This document shows positions 52,421 through 63,382 of a DNA stretch of 64,000 bases, piece after piece. The stretch covers positions 1-64,000 of the forward strand of contig NZ_MVIM01000014.1 of NCBI RefSeq assembly GCF_002086795.1, written 5' to 3'. The position numbers and the translations under genes are program-made. Origin of the DNA: Mycolicibacterium tusciae (GTDB taxonomy: Bacteria > Actinomycetota > Actinomycetes > Mycobacteriales > Mycobacteriaceae). Position 1 is the first letter of the stretch; each line of letters begins with the position of its first letter. A model generated the notes under the pieces. The model ran no database searches. It was not told the DNA's origin and saw only the letters and a program-made list of their open reading frames with translations.

Positions 52421-54007
52421 ATGAATGCACTGGCCAGGCTGGCCGTCGTGGGGCTGATCGCCCTTGCACCGGGCTGTACCGCGGACAAGCCTGCCGAACC
52501 GGCGCCGCCGTCCACGCCGACCCAGGCGGACATACCGCCGCCGCTGGTGCCCGCGATGCCGTTGCCCGAGAACGCCGTCGACAAGGCCATCGCCAAACTC
52601 GACGGCATCGCCGAGGAACTGATGCGTAAATCCGGGATTCCCGGCATGGCGGTCGCCGTCGTGTACCGGGGGGAAACCGTGTACGCGAAAGGTTTCGGCG
52701 TCAAAGACGTCCGAGCCGGCGATGACGAGAAGAACCGCGTCGAACCCGACACGGTGTTTCAACTGGCGTCACTGTCCAAGCCGCTGTCCTCGACGGTGGT
52801 CGCCCACCAGGTCGGTGTGAACGCGATCGGCTGGGACACCCCCATCGTGTCGAAGCTGCCGTGGTTCGCCCTGTCCGACCCGGTCGTCACGCAGATGGTC
52901 ACCGTCGGCGACATGCTCTCGCACCGATCCGGACTGCCCGACCACGCGGGCGACATGCTCGAGGACATCGGCCACGACCGCCGCTACATCATGGACCGGC
53001 TGCGCGACCAACCACTCGATCCGTTCCGAATCTCCTACGCCTACACAAACTACGGCTACACCACGGGCGCCGAGGCGGTCGCGACGAGCGCCGGCAAGCC
53101 GTGGGACGTACTGGCCGACGACGTGCTGTTCGACCCACTTGGCATGCCGTCGACGAGCTACCGGTTCGCCGACTACGAGTCCCGCGCCGACCGCGCCGTC
53201 GGACACATCCACGTCGACGATCGGTACGAGCCGCTCTATGTCCGTGACGCGGACCCCCAGGCGCCAGCCGGCGGTGCGAGCTCGTCCGTCAACGACATGA
53301 CCCGGTGGCTCGCGATGGTGCTCGCGAACGGAAAGCACGGCGACAAGCAGATCGTCGACGACGACGCCCTGTTGCCCGCGCTCACCCCGCAGATCGTGTC
53401 GAGCCCCGCGTCGGAACCCGCGATGCGGTCCGGCTTCTATGGATTCGGCTTCAATGTGGGGACGACGTCGGCATCGCGTACCGAACTGAGCCACTCGGGT
53501 GCGTTCGAACTCGGCGCCGGAACGAATTTCGCGATCCTGCCGTCGGCCGACGTGGCGATAGTCGCGCTGACCAATGCCACCCCCTCGGGCGTGCCCGAAA
53601 CGCTGACAGCTCAATTCGCGGATCTGGTCCAGTTCGGCGAGGTGCGTGAGGACTGGTACGGCCTCTACAGCGCGGTCTTCGCCGAGATGGAGGAGCCCGA
53701 GGGGTCGCTCGTCGGCAAGCCGCGGCCCTCGAGTCCGGCACCGGCCGCGCCGCCGGCCACCTACGTCGGCACCTACGCCAACGACTATTGGGGTCCGGCG
53801 CGCGTCACCGAGCAGGACGGCCAGCTGATGCTGGCGCTCGGCACGAAGCTGAACGTGCCACTGCAACATTGGGACGGCAACGTCTTCACGTTCACGTTCG
53901 TCACCGAAAATGCGCCGCCGGGAACCATTTCCAAGGCGACATTCGACGGCGACAAGCTGATGCTGGAGTACTACGACGAGCTCGGCAAGGGGACGTTCGT
54001 ACGATGA
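52421..54007 (+). CDS. Beta-lactamase/PBP-like serine hydrolase (Rv0907)
   Basis: The 528-residue protein has an N-terminal signal with a weak lipobox-like ALAPGC, then a serine beta-lactamase fold. The SxxK nucleophile motif is QLASLSKPLSS, YxN is AYTNYGY, and a later HSGAFELGAGTN is the KTG-like box. A C-terminal lipocalin-like domain (from about 450) follows a Pro-rich linker. TACGGT six bases before the ATG suggests leaderless expression. It is likely cell-envelope localised; substrate unknown. Confidence 0.88.
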   Translation: MNALARLAVVGLIALAPGCTADKPAEPAPPSTPTQADIPPPLVPAMPLPENAVDKAIAKLDGIAEELMRKSGIPGMAVAVVYRGETVYAKGFGVKDVRAGDDEKNRVEPDTVFQLASLSKPLSSTVVAHQVGVNAIGWDTPIVSKLPWFALSDPVVTQMVTVGDMLSHRSGLPDHAGDMLEDIGHDRRYIMDRLRDQPLDPFRISYAYTNYGYTTGAEAVATSAGKPWDVLADDVLFDPLGMPSTSYRFADYESRADRAVGHIHVDDRYEPLYVRDADPQAPAGGASSSVNDMTRWLAMVLANGKHGDKQIVDDDALLPALTPQIVSSPASEPAMRSGFYGFGFNVGTTSASRTELSHSGAFELGAGTNFAILPSADVAIVALTNATPSGVPETLTAQFADLVQFGEVREDWYGLYSAVFAEMEEPEGSLVGKPRPSSPAPAAPPATYVGTYANDYWGPARVTEQDGQLMLALGTKLNVPLQHWDGNVFTFTFVTENAPPGTISKATFDGDKLMLEYYDELGKGTFVR

Positions 54008-54035
54008 GCGCTCGCGCGAAGGGAATCGAGTACGG

Positions 54036-56423
<2,388 letters not shown>

Positions 56424-56432
56424 GGTGGCCGC

Positions 56433-56714
56433 ATGGCATTCCTCGACAAGCTGAAGACCGTGCTGGCCAAGAACGCCGACAAGGTGGACACCGCTATCGA
56501 CAAGGCCGGTGACATCGTCGACAAGAAGACGCAGGGCAAATACGCCCAGCACGTCGACAAGGTTCAGGGCGTTGCCAAGAAGGCCGTCCAGGACAACACC
56601 AACCAAGCTGGGCAGGTACCTCCCACGCAGCATTCAGGCCAGGCTCCGACACCTGAGCCGCCGCCGGGGACCCCGCCGCAGCACCAGCCGCCGACGGCGC
56701 CGCCCACCTCCTAG
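56433..56714 (+). CDS. Rv0909-type antitoxin-like protein
   Basis: The 93 residues begin with a Lys/Asp-rich helical domain of the MT0933/Rv0909 antitoxin family (AFLDKLKTVLAKNADKVDTA, VDKKTQGKYAQHVDKVQG) and end in a disordered Pro/Thr/Gln tail. The SRPBCC gene begins six bases after it, the order of Rv0909-Rv0910, which was described as an antitoxin-toxin pair. Action as an antitoxin here is inferred from that order. Confidence 0.8.
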   Translation: MAFLDKLKTVLAKNADKVDTAIDKAGDIVDKKTQGKYAQHVDKVQGVAKKAVQDNTNQAGQVPPTQHSGQAPTPEPPPGTPPQHQPPTAPPTS

Positions 56715-56719
56715 CACGT

Positions 56720-57166
56720 ATGGCCAAACTTTCCGTCTCCGTCGACGTTCCCCTTCCGCCGGAGAAGGCGTGGGAGTGCGCGTCGGATCTGTCCCGTTAC
56801 AAGGAGTGGCTCAGCATTCACCGGGTGTGGCGGAGCAAGCTGCCCGAAACCCTGGAGAAGGGCACGGTCATCGAGTCGATCGTGGAAGTCAAGGGCATGC
56901 CCAACCGGATCGAGTGGACCATCGTGCACTTCAAACCGCCGGAGGCGATGACGCTCAATGGTGACGGCCGTGGTGGCGTCAAGGTCAAACTCCTCGGCAA
57001 GGTGCGGCCCGTCGAGCAGGATCCAGGCAGGTCAACGGTCACGTTCGACGTACACCTCGGCGGTCCCGCTCTGTTCGGTCCGATCGGTATGGTCGTCGCC
57101 AATGCGCTCAAGGGTGACATCCGAGAATCGTTGAACCGCTTCAAATCTGTGTTCGCGCCGAGCTGA
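56720..57166 (+). CDS. Rv0910-type toxin-like SRPBCC protein
   Basis: The 148 residues have the helix-grip SRPBCC fold: VDVPLPPEKAWECASDLSRYKEWLS, IEWTIVHFKPPEAMTLNG, and a long C-terminal helix FGPIGMVVANALKGDIRESL. In M. tuberculosis Rv0910 is reported as the toxin of Rv0909. A role in ligand binding rather than toxicity is equally possible. It follows the antitoxin-like gene by six bases and the next gene by four. Confidence 0.82.
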   Translation: MAKLSVSVDVPLPPEKAWECASDLSRYKEWLSIHRVWRSKLPETLEKGTVIESIVEVKGMPNRIEWTIVHFKPPEAMTLNGDGRGGVKVKLLGKVRPVEQDPGRSTVTFDVHLGGPALFGPIGMVVANALKGDIRESLNRFKSVFAPS

Positions 57167-57170
57167 TCGG

Positions 57171-57536
57171 ATGCGATTCGAGCGGGGCGTCCCGGTGCTG
57201 CGGATCTTCGACCAGGCGAAGGCCGACGAGTTCTACCTCGACTACCTGGGCTTCGTCACGGACTGGGAGCACCGGTTCGGTCCGGATTTTCCGCGGTATG
57301 CCCAGCTCAGCCGCTCCGAGCTGATCATCCATCTCTCCGAGCACCACGGTGACGGAACACCGGGCAGCGTCGTGTTCGTGCCAATGCATGGCATCCGTGA
57401 GTTTCACGCCGAGATCACCGCTCGCGATTACCGATTCGCGAAACCCGGGCTGGAAGAGGCGGAGTGGGGATTGACGGTCGACATCACCGATCCCTTCGGC
57501 AATCAGCTGCGCTTCTGCGAACGTTCCCGGGACTGA
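57171..57536 (+). CDS. VOC/bleomycin-resistance-like protein (Rv0911-like)
   Basis: The 121 residues match the single-domain glyoxalase/bleomycin resistance group: FYLDYLGFVTDWEHRFG, RSELIIHLSEHHGDGTPGS and LTVDITDPFGNQLRFCE. A His and Glu pair may bind metal. It ends the ctpE-antitoxin-toxin operon. It may be an Rv0911 relative with a shorter form. The substrate is unknown. Confidence 0.8.
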   Translation: MRFERGVPVLRIFDQAKADEFYLDYLGFVTDWEHRFGPDFPRYAQLSRSELIIHLSEHHGDGTPGSVVFVPMHGIREFHAEITARDYRFAKPGLEEAEWGLTVDITDPFGNQLRFCERSRD

Positions 57537-57542
57537 CCTCCG

Positions 57543-57600
57543 CGAGTGTCGGCCTTTGTCACGGCATTTCGTCGCCAACCGTGACATAACCCAACACTCG
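57543..57600. terminator. Symmetric two-arm inverted repeat between convergent operons
   Basis: CGAGTGT (57543-57549) pairs with ACACTCG (57594-57600), and GTCACGG (57558-57564) with CCGTGAC (57579-57585). The two bulge spacers are each eight bases and the loop is 14. The site lies exactly between convergent operons and may end both. Its right half shares 17 of 20 bases with 24212-24231. Confidence 0.6.
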
Positions 57601-57608
57601 AGCCCTGG

Positions 57609-58175
57609 TCAGCGGCGCAGCTGGCGGCGCACCAGCTTGGCGAACTCGACTGTCGAGCGGCGCACCGATTCGAACTCCAGTGACACCAGCAGCGTGTCGA
57701 CCATCGCGAACGGCAGGGTGGTGGCGACCGCGCCGCGGCCGTACTCGATGTGCCACGAGCCGGGATGGATGGTCATGCCACGGGCCTGACCCCTCGCCAT
57801 GTGCGCGTGTTCACCGGGTAACAGTGTCGCGGCGGAGATGTTGTCTGATTCCACGTCATACCAGTCGATTTGGCCGGCCATCAGGAACTTGTACACGTCG
57901 ACATGTTTGTAGCGGCCCGAAAAGCCTTGGGTACCAGTCGGTGAGCCGAAGATGACGATGTACTCACGCGGGCTGAAGTAGAGGAACCGGACCTTGCCGA
58001 GGATGCCGCCGGCCTTGCTGCCCACCCAGCGTCCCGGCGTGGGATCGATGAGGTCGGGGTACTCGTCGGCGAGCGCCTCGATGGCCCGGGTGATCAGCTC
58101 ACCGCTCTCCAGCGGCAGGCCGACGACCTGCTTGGCCACCTTGCCCAGCACGTCGGGATCGATCTTGTAGGACAT
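57609..58175 (-). CDS. Bacterial ERG2/sigma-1 receptor-family protein
   Basis: The 188 residues clearly match the sterol C8-C7 isomerase/sigma-1 receptor family: EYIVIFGSPTGTQGFSGRY, TLLPGEHAHMARGQARGM, SWHIEYGRGAVATTLPFAM. The Glu in IEYGRG matches the sigma-1 ligand-binding Glu172. The N-terminal membrane helix of the eukaryotic proteins is absent, so it may be soluble or peripheral. It overlaps the P450 stop by one base and is the last gene of a ten-gene operon. A double-bond isomerase for a steroid or terpenoid is the likely role. Confidence 0.85.
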   Translation of the reverse strand: MSYKIDPDVLGKVAKQVVGLPLESGELITRAIEALADEYPDLIDPTPGRWVGSKAGGILGKVRFLYFSPREYIVIFGSPTGTQGFSGRYKHVDVYKFLMAGQIDWYDVESDNISAATLLPGEHAHMARGQARGMTIHPGSWHIEYGRGAVATTLPFAMVDTLLVSLEFESVRRSTVEFAKLVRRQLRR

Positions 58176-59380
58176 CAGGCGAACTCTATCTGCAGGCTGG
58201 TCGGTCCGCTGAGACCGAGCAGAGGCTTCCACGGCACCGATTCGGTGCGCCGTGGGGCGGGAATGCGCTTGGTGAGTATCTTCAGCGCCTCCACGAGTTC
58301 CAACCGCGCCAGGTTGGCGCCCAGGCAGTAGTGGACGCCGCCACCGAAGGTCAGGATCGGTGGCGGTTCGTCGCGGGTGATGTCGAAGCGCGCCGGATCG
58401 TCATAGATCGCGCTATCGCGGTTGGCGGCATAGGTATTCACGATGATGAAGGTGTCCGCCGGAAAGGTGTAGTCGCCGATGGTGACGTGCTCGGCGACGC
58501 TGCGCACCGTGCTGCACATCGACGGTGAATGACGCATCGTCTCCTCGACGGCCCGCATCGCCAGCTCCGGCTGCTTTCTCAGCAGCGACCACTGCTCGGG
58601 GTGATCGCAGAGCACCTGCATCGACGCGGCGAGCTGGCTGCGGGTGGTGTCGGTGCCGGCCACGAGAATGCTGAACGCCAGCATGCGCAACTCCCCGGTG
58701 TCCAACCGGTCACCCGCATCTTCGATGCGGATGAGGTCGGACAGCAGATCGTCGATCAAGTTCTGCCGCCTGTCGGCGATCATGTCGTCGATGTAGTCGT
58801 CGAACTCGCCCCACGCCTTGAGGACGACGGGTTCCTCCTCGAGTAGGTTGCAGTCGAAGCTGACGATCTTGAAGATGTCGTCGGCCCATCGCGAGAACTG
58901 CCGCCAATCCTCCCGCGGAGCGCCCAGCAGCGCGCAGATGACCGGAATGGGGTAGGGCCGTGCGATATCCGCGACGAACTCGCAGCTGCCCGAGTCGGCA
59001 ACCTGGTCGATGAGCTCGTTGACGACGGCGTGAATGGTGTCGTGCATTCGGGCCGTCGCCCTTGGCGTGAATGCCCGCGACACCAGGCTCCGCAGTCGGC
59101 GGTGTTCGTCGCCCTCCATGTTCAGGATGCTGCGGGTCACCCTGTCCCACAACGGTCCTGACGTGATGCCGTGGGCGGACAGGTGGATGCCCTTCGGGAC
59201 GACGAACCGCGGATCGCGGAGCACGGTTCGGGCCAGCTCATACGAGAGCACCTCGGGACCGATCGGCCCTAGCGCGATTGGCGCGACCTGCTGTGCGGCC
59301 CGAAACTGCGGGTAGATCTCCTGCGGCGTGTCGGTGACGTCGTAGGACAGGGTCGGGAGGCCGGCGTCGAAAATATTCAC
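58175..59380 (-). CDS. Cytochrome P450
   Basis: The 401-residue enzyme has all P450 signatures: I-helix AGTDTTRSQLA with the oxygen-activating Thr, EXXR ETMR, and the haem motif FGGGVHYCLGANLARLE with the Cys ligand. It is a soluble class I enzyme that depends on ferredoxin and reductase encoded elsewhere. The stop touches the ERG2-like start and its own start overlaps the VOC gene stop (ATGA). It probably hydroxylates the substrate of the operon. Confidence 0.95.
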   Translation of the reverse strand: MNIFDAGLPTLSYDVTDTPQEIYPQFRAAQQVAPIALGPIGPEVLSYELARTVLRDPRFVVPKGIHLSAHGITSGPLWDRVTRSILNMEGDEHRRLRSLVSRAFTPRATARMHDTIHAVVNELIDQVADSGSCEFVADIARPYPIPVICALLGAPREDWRQFSRWADDIFKIVSFDCNLLEEEPVVLKAWGEFDDYIDDMIADRRQNLIDDLLSDLIRIEDAGDRLDTGELRMLAFSILVAGTDTTRSQLAASMQVLCDHPEQWSLLRKQPELAMRAVEETMRHSPSMCSTVRSVAEHVTIGDYTFPADTFIIVNTYAANRDSAIYDDPARFDITRDEPPPILTFGGGVHYCLGANLARLELVEALKILTKRIPAPRRTESVPWKPLLGLSGPTSLQIEFA

Positions 59381-59790
59381 GGAATGTTGGTGTCCAGCAA
59401 TGTCAACGGAAGGCCGAACACCGACAGGTCGATCTCCTCGAGGTGCGTGCCGTCGCCCTCCAGTTTCTGACGAAAGCGGATCGTCGCGCCGTAGCGTTCC
59501 GCGACGGCCTCGGCCTCCGAGGCGCCGGGGACCTGCAGCACGACGGTATAGATGCCGTCGCCGTTGCTGTCGAGAAACGCCTGGACCGACACCGCCACAT
59601 CCGCCGTCGCTCCTGCAGTGGGGCTGATGAGTTCCACCCCTCGATCCCAGTCCAGGCTGACGGTGACCCCGAGTTCGGCGAGTTCGGCCGATTGCAGACG
59701 GAAGCCGAGGTTGGTGAACATCTGCGCGACGGTCTCGTGGCGCTCCGGCGCGACGGCGAAGACGACGTGATGGAGCCGCGGTGCGGTCAT
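59377..59790 (-). CDS. VOC-fold protein
   Basis: The 137 residues form a two-module VOC fold (APRLHHVVFAVAPERHETVA, VTVSLDWDRGVELISPT, TVVLQVPGASEAEAVAERYGA, LEEIDLSVFGLPLTLLD). His near residue 7 and Glu near the C-terminus could bind a metal. Both ends overlap neighbours by four bases. It is likely an isomerase, epimerase or lyase in the same pathway. Confidence 0.82.
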   Translation of the reverse strand: MTAPRLHHVVFAVAPERHETVAQMFTNLGFRLQSAELAELGVTVSLDWDRGVELISPTAGATADVAVSVQAFLDSNGDGIYTVVLQVPGASEAEAVAERYGATIRFRQKLEGDGTHLEEIDLSVFGLPLTLLDTNIP

Positions 59791-60845
59791 TTGCGGACCA
59801 GGCCTCGCGGCCGGATCAGGCCCAGGTCGAAATGGTGCACCCACCCGGGCTGCGCATCGCAGACGTCTGGAATCGCGTTGATGGCGCCCATCGCGGTCCA
59901 GTCGTAGCCCGGATGGTGCATCGTGCCGTCCGGTTGGTCGACGCCCTGGAGGATGAGTTCGGTCGGGGGGTCGCCCTGGATCTCGATGCGGTAGCGCGTT
60001 TTCCCGAACTCCCACGCAGGCTTGAGCTTGTCCGGAGTGGTTGTGGTGTAGAGGGCCTCGAAGACGATGAGCGGACTGCCGCCCACCCAGGCTGTCCACT
60101 CGTGGCGTTGGGCCGCGACGGTGTCCCGCGGTATCGCACCCAACGGGTGGGGGATGTCCTCGGTGGCCACAGCGGCCGCCACATCCGCGGCGGTCACCTT
60201 CTCGATAGACACACCGAGACCGTCGGCGATCATGTACATCGACTGCGCGAAGAACGGAAGACCAAGACCGAGAATCGTTGGCTCAGAGAGGAATTTGTCC
60301 CTGTCCTTGCCGAACCCCATCCAGTCGATGTGGTCGAGTGGCGCATCGGTGAGAACATTGACCACCTCCTCGACGCGGATCTGGTCGATTCTGTTCATCA
60401 CCCGGGCCAGCGTTACCGGCAGTATGTCGCCCGCGTATCCGGGGTGTATTCCGCCGCCGTGAAACGACGTTCCGCCGTCGGCACAGGCAGCACGGATCTT
60501 CTCGCCGTCCGCGGCGAAATCGGGTGACGAGTAAAAGAAGCCGCTAGTGGTGACGACGTTCTTGCCGGAACGCAGGAGCCTGCACACGGTGTCGGTGTCC
60601 ATGATGATCGGTGTGTAAAAGACACAATCGGCATCCAGGGTGATGACCGCCTCGACGTCATCGGTCGCGATGACACCTGTCGGCGGGATGCCTGCGATCT
60701 CACCCGCGTCCTTGCCGACCTTTTCCTTGTCGTGGACGAGTACGGCGACGAGGTCGAACGTGGGGTTGTCGGAGAAGTGCCGGACCCCGACTTGCCCGAC
60801 ATCGCCCGTCATCCATTGAATGACTCGATAGGTCTTCTCAGACAT
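59787..60845 (-). CDS. Dihydrodipicolinate-reductase-like dehydrogenase A
   Basis: The 352 residues have an N-terminal Rossmann domain of the DapB-N type (YRVIQWMTGDVGQVGVRHF, GVIATDDVEAVITLDADCV, LRSGKNVVTTSGFFY), and a C-terminal domain with GGIHPGYAGDILP. The family includes 2,4-diaminopentanoate dehydrogenase and many mycobacterial paralogues of unknown role. It overlaps the VOC start by four bases and the next paralogue's stop by eight. Confidence 0.85.
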   Translation of the reverse strand: MSEKTYRVIQWMTGDVGQVGVRHFSDNPTFDLVAVLVHDKEKVGKDAGEIAGIPPTGVIATDDVEAVITLDADCVFYTPIIMDTDTVCRLLRSGKNVVTTSGFFYSSPDFAADGEKIRAACADGGTSFHGGGIHPGYAGDILPVTLARVMNRIDQIRVEEVVNVLTDAPLDHIDWMGFGKDRDKFLSEPTILGLGLPFFAQSMYMIADGLGVSIEKVTAADVAAAVATEDIPHPLGAIPRDTVAAQRHEWTAWVGGSPLIVFEALYTTTTPDKLKPAWEFGKTRYRIEIQGDPPTELILQGVDQPDGTMHHPGYDWTAMGAINAIPDVCDAQPGWVHHFDLGLIRPRGLVRK

Positions 60846-61887
60846 TCACGACTCCTCGCGGTAGGAGCAGCGGCAGATCGTTGTAGGTCGCGATGCCGGG
60901 GGCCGCCGCGACGACGGCGGGGATCGCGGTGATCACCGGGACGGCGGTGATGGTGAGTCCGAGCAGGATGTATTCCTCGATGGTCTCGGCCACGAAGTCG
61001 GGCGGCGGCTCGAAGGCAAGGGTGGTCTTGATCGTCGGCCGTCCCTCAACCGTGATCTTGTAGCCGAATCCCATCTCCCACACTGGATCCAGTGCTTGAC
61101 CTTTGGTCCACACCGCCCGTGCCTCGACGACGTCCCGGTCACCGACGTAGCCCTTCCAACTCACGTCTATTCCCGCCACGCAGCCCTTGGCGATGACCCA
61201 GTCGCCGGGAAGGCTGACGTCCTCCGTGGCCTGCGCGTACTTGGCCGCGCAACGGATGTCGTCGAGTTCGACCCCCAGGGCGTCGGCGACGAGCATGACC
61301 GCTTCACGGAATATCGAAGACCCTTCCTCGGTCACCGCATGCAGATCCGGGTAGTCGATCGGGTATCCGAATCCCATGATCTTCTCGGTCTCCGGAGAGT
61401 TGTAGATCGTGGTGTCGAAGGATTCCTCGATGTACACCCGATCGATCCGATCGGAAAGCCCTGCCGAAACGATCGCGAAGAGTTGGATGAAGCCGGGGTT
61501 CAGTCCGCTGCCGAAGATCGTCGACTTGCCGACCTCGCACGCCTTCGCAACACGATCGCGCCCGTCGCCGAGCCGATGTCCCGTGATGAACTCGGATGTG
61601 GTCACCACGTTGATCCCCGCTTCGAGAATGCGGACGAGGTGGTCGACGTCGGCGAACATCTGGTTGTAGACGACGCAATCCGGCTTCAGTGCGATCAACG
61701 CGTCGACGTCGTCGGTGGCCAACACGCCGAGCGCTTCGATACCGCATAGTTCGCCGACGTCCTTGCCGACCTTGTCCGGTGACCATGCGTAGCACCCGAC
61801 CAACTCGAGTTGCGAGTTCTCGACGATTGCGTGTACCGACTTCACTCCGATGTTGCCGGTCGTCCACTGGACGATTCGGAACGTCAT
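60838..61887 (-). CDS. Dihydrodipicolinate-reductase-like dehydrogenase B
   Basis: The 349-residue paralogue of the downstream neighbour has the same order: FRIVQWTTGNIGVKSVHAI, GVLATDDVDALIALKPDCV, LEAGINVVTTSEFITG, and FGSGLNPGFIQLFA instead of HGGGIHPGYAGDIL. Its C-terminus ends in a hydrophobic stretch (LGLTITAVPVITAIPAVVAA) that A lacks, suggesting membrane association. It starts at ATG 61887, overlapping the deleted P450 stop (ATGA). Two copies next to each other suggest sequential steps or a heterodimer. Confidence 0.85.
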   Translation of the reverse strand: MTFRIVQWTTGNIGVKSVHAIVENSQLELVGCYAWSPDKVGKDVGELCGIEALGVLATDDVDALIALKPDCVVYNQMFADVDHLVRILEAGINVVTTSEFITGHRLGDGRDRVAKACEVGKSTIFGSGLNPGFIQLFAIVSAGLSDRIDRVYIEESFDTTIYNSPETEKIMGFGYPIDYPDLHAVTEEGSSIFREAVMLVADALGVELDDIRCAAKYAQATEDVSLPGDWVIAKGCVAGIDVSWKGYVGDRDVVEARAVWTKGQALDPVWEMGFGYKITVEGRPTIKTTLAFEPPPDFVAETIEEYILLGLTITAVPVITAIPAVVAAAPGIATYNDLPLLLPRGVVNV

Positions 61888-62198
61888 ATCGACTTCTCGC
61901 CGGGCGTGAAAATCACTGGAATCGTCAGGAATCCCCTCGTCAGGGAATTGCCGTGGACCGCCGCTTCGGCGCCGGGCGCGAGAACGTAGTCAGGCAAGCT
62001 CGACAAGACCTGTCCCAGACCGATGCGGAACTCGACGCGCGCGAGGTTTGAGCCCAGGCAACGGGAAGGCGTATCTGTGTATGCGAACGGCGCAGCCTGG
62101 CGGATGACGGAGTAGACGTCGTAGAGGAAATCCTTGTCCTTGAAATCCTCGTGGCGAAGATCCCAGTTCTGCGCGTGCTCCTCTAGCGAATTGGTCAC
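61884..62198 (-). pseudogene. Internally deleted cytochrome P450
   Basis: The 104 residues join a P450 N-terminus (SLEEHAQNWDLRHEDFKDKD, VIRQAAPFAYTDTP) directly to a P450 haem region (SRCLGSNLARVEFRIGLGQ) and C-terminus. About 300 residues with the I-helix and EXXR motif are missing, but the reading frame is kept. It cannot fold as a P450 and is presumably inactive. GTGA at its start and ATGA at its end retain translational coupling through the operon. Confidence 0.8.
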
Positions 62199-62620
62199 GG
62201 AGCGGCGGCACCTTGTTCCGCAGCCTGCCTGGCCACCCTCTCGTCGTGTATGCGCACCAGTTCGCGCCAACCGATCCGGTTGTACTTGGGCACGGGCTGG
62301 ATGCCCCATTCGTCCTGGGCGGTGTCCTTGCCTTCAGCGCCCTCCGGCGGTCCCAGCGGCGGGTACGGCACCTTGCATTCCAGTGCGTCGTCGGAATAGC
62401 GCACCTTGAGCAGTTCACTGCAGATCTGGGTGAGGCTCAGAGTCGGGTAGCCGTAGTACACCGCCATGAACGGCAGTGTGAACGCGCCTTCGATGACCAG
62501 AGCCACCAGACATACCAAGACCGCGCGTTTGATGTACTTGTGCATCCGCGCGTAGTACGGCGTGGTTCCAGCGGGAAGATCCTCGGCCGTTTCCTCGGTG
62601 GCCTCAGGTGTGGTGGTCAC
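62195..62620 (-). CDS. Single-pass membrane protein of unknown function
   Basis: The 141 residues have an acidic N-terminus, one membrane helix (AVLVCLVALVIEGAFTLPFM, about 33-55), then a soluble domain with two Cys and charged C-terminal helix (RIGWRELVRIHDERVARQAA). GTG start with AAGGAGAC ribosome site nine bases before. It overlaps the deleted P450. No family was recognised. Confidence 0.7.
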   Translation of the reverse strand: MTTTPEATEETAEDLPAGTTPYYARMHKYIKRAVLVCLVALVIEGAFTLPFMAVYYGYPTLSLTQICSELLKVRYSDDALECKVPYPPLGPPEGAEGKDTAQDEWGIQPVPKYNRIGWRELVRIHDERVARQAAEQGAAAP

Positions 62621-62641
62621 GATATGTCTCCTTAAACCTGT

Positions 62642-63382
62642 TCAGTCAGTGAAGATTTCGCGGTTGACCGTGTGCAGATACGGGATCGCGAGGAAGGGGG
62701 TGATGTAGAAGATGTCGTAGAGCCACCAGCCGATGACGGGGAACACGACTCCGGCAAAGCGCACGTCGGCGTACATGGTCATGTTGAACACGTAGACACA
62801 CCAGATCAGTACGCCCATCCAGCAGGTGATGATCATCCACTGGTGGCCCCAACGCTTCATCTGCAGGAATCCGATCGCCGCGGCGCAGCGCATTGCGAAG
62901 ACCGTGAGAATCATCCCGAACACCATGGATTTCTCACCCGGTCCTGCGGCGCCGCCGATCCAGAATTCGTTGTAGTGCCAGAAATAGCCGCCGTCGAACA
63001 TCGCGCCCCAGCCGACCATCAACACCCGGTTGATCAGCGTGTGATTGGCGATGAGGTCCAGGGCCCAGCCGAGCGTGTTGAGCATTCCGTCGATCAGCAC
63101 CAGGTAGCCGATCAAAGTGACGATCATCGGCCGGACCGACAGCCCGGCACGTAACGCTTGTCGCTGCAGCCAGACGCCGCGCATGAAGATGGGGAATCCG
63201 ATCAAGCCGGGGACCCACATCCCCATCAGCGCGGCACCGGCGATCATCCACTTGTCGGCACGACGCTGAGCAAGCCGGGATTCGTCGTGGTGGTCCTCGA
63301 GGCTGATGTTCCCGTCCGGCGCGGGGGCCGACTTGCTGCGCGAAATGCGGTTCAGCAGTGGAAGGTTCACAATTCCCACCAC
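62642..63382 (-). CDS. Polytopic membrane protein of the terminal operon
   Basis: The 246 residues have about six hydrophobic helices, with conserved-looking motifs DGGYFWHYNEFWIGG and MRCAAAIGFLQMKRWGHQWM rich in aromatic residues and His. It could be a membrane-bound enzyme or electron-transfer partner; the His-rich loop (WHYNEF) could bind metal. A GTG at 63382 is chosen, overlapping the 42-residue gene by 16 bases. Not recognised with confidence. Confidence 0.7.
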   Translation of the reverse strand: MVGIVNLPLLNRISRSKSAPAPDGNISLEDHHDESRLAQRRADKWMIAGAALMGMWVPGLIGFPIFMRGVWLQRQALRAGLSVRPMIVTLIGYLVLIDGMLNTLGWALDLIANHTLINRVLMVGWGAMFDGGYFWHYNEFWIGGAAGPGEKSMVFGMILTVFAMRCAAAIGFLQMKRWGHQWMIITCWMGVLIWCVYVFNMTMYADVRFAGVVFPVIGWWLYDIFYITPFLAIPYLHTVNREIFTD

